A DNA stretch of 64,000 nt from positions 1 to 64,000 of the forward strand of contig NZ_JAEKIS010000004.1 of NCBI RefSeq assembly GCF_017311415.1, written 5' to 3'. This DNA comes from Salipiger abyssi (GTDB lineage: Bacteria > Pseudomonadota > Alphaproteobacteria > Rhodobacterales > Rhodobacteraceae). Position numbers and translations under genes: made by a program. Numbering within the stretch: the stretch's first letter is position 1; every line of letters starts with the position of its first letter. Under the pieces are notes generated by a model that did no database searches, was not told the origin of the DNA, and saw nothing but the letters and a program-made list of their open reading frames with translations. Of the stretch, positions 62,340-64,000 are shown piece after piece.

Positions 62340-63532
62340 CCGGTATGTGGGACTGGCACGATGCGCAGGGGCTGAGCCGCGTCATTAACGTCTCCGGCAC
62401 GATGACCGGGCTCGGCGCTTCGGTCACCGCTGCGCCGGTGCAGCAGGCGGTGGCGGCGGCGATGGGGCGCTTCGTCAAGATGCACGAGCTTCAGGCCCGC
62501 GCCAGCGAGGTGATCGCGCGGCTCACCGGGGCAGAGGCCGGCTTCATGACCGCCTCCGCCTCGGCGGGGGTGAGCCTGTCGCTCGCCGGCTGCATGACGG
62601 GGCTCAATCCGGGCGCCGCCGAGGCGCTGCCCCGCGATCCGGGGGAGGCACCGAATGTGGTGGTGCAGATGGGCCATCTCTGCGGCTACGGCGCACCGAT
62701 CTCGCAGGCGGTCGAGCTGACGGGGGGTGCGGTGCGCTCTATCGGGCAGTCGACGCTCTGCACCGACTACGCGCTTGAGGCAGCGCTCGACGAGACCGTC
62801 GCCGCGGCACTCTATGTCGTGTCGCACCATGTGGTGCATTACGGCCAGATTCCGCTGCGGCGCTTTGCCGAGATCTGCCATGCGCGCGGTGTGCCGGTCG
62901 TGGTGGATGCGGCCTCGGAATACGACCTGCGCGGCTTCCTCGCCGCCGGCGCCGATATCGTCAACTATTCCGGCCACAAGTTCCTCGGCGGTCCGACCTC
63001 GGGCATCGTCGCGGGGCGGCGCGATCTGGTGCGGGCGGGCTATCTCCAGAATATCGGCATCGGCCGCGGCATGAAGATCGGCAAGGAGAGCATCGCCGGG
63101 GTGATCGCCGCGCTGGAGGCCTGGGAGACCCGCGATCACGCTGGAATCCACGCCCGCGAACGCGCGGCGCTCGACCTCTGGACCGGGGCGCTGGCCGGGA
63201 TCGACGGCGTTGCCGCCCGGATCGTGCCCGACCCGACCGGCAACCCGCTCGACCGGCTGGAGGTGCATGTGGATGCGGCGCGGTTGGGCGCCGGGGCCGG
63301 ATCGGTCGCGGGGCTGCTCGCGGCGCGCGATCCGGCGATCATCGTGCGCGATCACGAGGTCGAGCTTGGCTATTTCCAGCTCGATCCCTGCAACCTTCTC
63401 CCCGGTCAGGCCGAGATTGTCGCCGAGTCGCTGGTGGCGTGTCTGAACGACAGGGCTGCGCTGGCTCAGGCGGTGCCGGCCGATGCGCGAAATGGCGGCG
63501 TTGCGGGCTATCTGCAATGGGGTGCCGTCTGA
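62336..63532 (+). CDS. SelA-like PLP-dependent enzyme (D-glucosaminate-6-phosphate ammonia-lyase type)
   Basis: A 398-residue fold-type I PLP enzyme with the lysine in NYSGHKFLGGPTSG (K215) and the cofactor aspartate in VVVDAASEYDLRG (D191). It resembles the SelA-related family that includes DgaE and partners of EF_0837 amidohydrolases, not real selenocysteine synthase. It likely removes ammonia or another group from an amino acid or amino sugar acid released by the amidohydrolase, with RidA clearing the enamine. Last gene of the operon; a strong terminator follows. Confidence 0.86.
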   Translation: MTGMWDWHDAQGLSRVINVSGTMTGLGASVTAAPVQQAVAAAMGRFVKMHELQARASEVIARLTGAEAGFMTASASAGVSLSLAGCMTGLNPGAAEALPRDPGEAPNVVVQMGHLCGYGAPISQAVELTGGAVRSIGQSTLCTDYALEAALDETVAAALYVVSHHVVHYGQIPLRRFAEICHARGVPVVVDAASEYDLRGFLAAGADIVNYSGHKFLGGPTSGIVAGRRDLVRAGYLQNIGIGRGMKIGKESIAGVIAALEAWETRDHAGIHARERAALDLWTGALAGIDGVAARIVPDPTGNPLDRLEVHVDAARLGAGAGSVAGLLAARDPAIIVRDHEVELGYFQLDPCNLLPGQAEIVAESLVACLNDRAALAQAVPADARNGGVAGYLQWGAV

Positions 63533-63592
63533 GCGGGACAATCACGATCACGGCGTATCACCCTACTGATCCAGAGGGGTGAGGGCCGAAAT

Positions 63593-63627
63593 AAAACAGG
63601 CGGCGGGAATGACCCGCCGCCTGTTTT
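63593..63627. terminator. Perfect bidirectional intrinsic terminator
   Basis: AAAACAGGCGGCGGG and CCCGCCGCCTGTTTT form a perfect 15-bp stem with a 5-base loop between convergent genes. The A and T ends provide the U-tract for either strand; on the minus strand it continues TTTTATTT. One of the clearest terminators in the window. Confidence 0.9.
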
Positions 63628-63634
63628 GTGCTCC

Positions 63635-64000
63635 TCAGGCGGAGCCGTAGATCATGGAAGACGGTTTGCGACCCAGCGTCAGCTCGCTCACCGAATTGGC
63701 GATGGCGTGGCGGTCGATCCCGAAATGATGGGCAAGATCGCCGATGGTGCCGGTCTGGCCGAAATGCTCGACCCCGTGCGGGATCGTCCGGTGTCCCTGC
63801 ACCGCGCCCAGCCAGGACAGCGTGGCCGGGTGACCGTCGATCACCGTGACGATGCTGCAATGGGACGGCAGCTCGGCCAGCAGCGACTCGACATGGCTGG
63901 TGGCGGCGGGATTGCCGCGCGCGCGTTCGCGCTGCGCCGCCGTCCAGCCGGCGTTGAGCCGGTCGGCGGAGGTTACCGCCAGCACGCCGACGTCGCGCCG
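63635..64000 (-). CDS. Transketolase-like/pyruvate dehydrogenase E1-type protein, C-terminal part (cut by window edge)
   Basis: The visible 121 codons encode the C-terminal domain of a thiamine-diphosphate enzyme: DVGVLAVTSADRLNAGW, VTVIDGHPATLSWLGAVQGH and GVEHFGQTGTIGDL are typical of the transketolase C-terminal fold in pyruvate-dehydrogenase-E1-like proteins. The frame is open to the right edge and continues beyond, so start and full function are not visible. The gene ends against the bidirectional terminator, convergent with the SelA-like gene. Confidence 0.8.
   Translation of the reverse strand, partial: RRDVGVLAVTSADRLNAGWTAAQRERARGNPAATSHVESLLAELPSHCSIVTVIDGHPATLSWLGAVQGHRTIPHGVEHFGQTGTIGDLAHHFGIDRHAIANSVSELTLGRKPSSMIYGSA

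Noticed and set aside
62336-63532. Selenocysteine synthase (SelA)
   Set aside because: The protein shares the fold, but its operon with an amidohydrolase and RidA and its length of 398 residues fit the SelA-like lyase family; no selB or selC is near.
1-64000. CRISPR arrays, tRNA genes, intact insertion sequences or phage genes
   Set aside because: None could be seen: no regular repeats with spacers, no cloverleaf-like sequence recognised and no transposase or integrase motif.

Overview
The window reads as part of a RepABC-type plasmid or chromid of a marine alphaproteobacterium, most likely Rhodobacterales (Roseobacter group). The signs are high GC with long antisense open frames, a repA-repB-repC cassette carrying three near-identical 16-bp palindromes, a flagellar gene order that includes a lytic transglycosylase between fliQ and flhA, and many solute-binding-protein transporters. 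The genus cannot be read from the sequence. No tRNA, rRNA, CRISPR array or intact insertion sequence was seen.

Left arm (15-14148). A tightly overlapping minus-strand operon runs from a Tat-type solute-binding protein through two peptide-type ABC permeases, a fused double ATPase, cystathionine beta-lyase, an Asp/Glu-racemase-superfamily enzyme and hydantoinase/oxoprolinase subunits A and B. A GntR regulator, a glutathione S-transferase and an AbrB-type membrane protein lie beside it.

Middle (14259-25855). Nine flagellar genes follow: flgB-flgC-fliE-fliQ-(transglycosylase)-flhA-fliR-flhB on the minus strand and a divergent fliI. They supply part of the export gate and proximal rod only; fliP, fliF, rotor, hook and filament genes are absent here. 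fliI directly abuts repABC, which has an operator-rich repA upstream region, palindromes before repA and inside repB, and a predicted antisense ctRNA between repB and repC. A 0.7-kb gene-poor stretch follows repC.

Sulfatase region (26535-55141). Four formylglycine-type sulfatases, none with a visible signal peptide, are interleaved with two tripartite tricarboxylate transporters (TctABC), a MalFGK-like sugar ABC transporter, a TauE/SafE exporter and one formylglycine-generating enzyme (FGE) with both catalytic cysteines. Xylitol-type dehydrogenase, sugar-acid dehydratase and KDG-kinase genes, plus LysR, GntR, RpiR and IclR regulators, complete it. The simplest reading is import of small sulfate esters, cytoplasmic desulfation and use of the released polyol or sugar acid.

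Right arm (54365-64000). An IclR regulator faces a peptide-type ABC operon whose genes alternate with an EF_0837-type amidohydrolase, a RidA-family protein and a SelA-like PLP enzyme. A perfect bidirectional terminator separates it from the 3' part of a transketolase-like gene cut by the window edge.

A recurring detail is a GC-rich perfect or near-perfect hairpin without a U-tract a few bases downstream of every solute-binding-protein gene.
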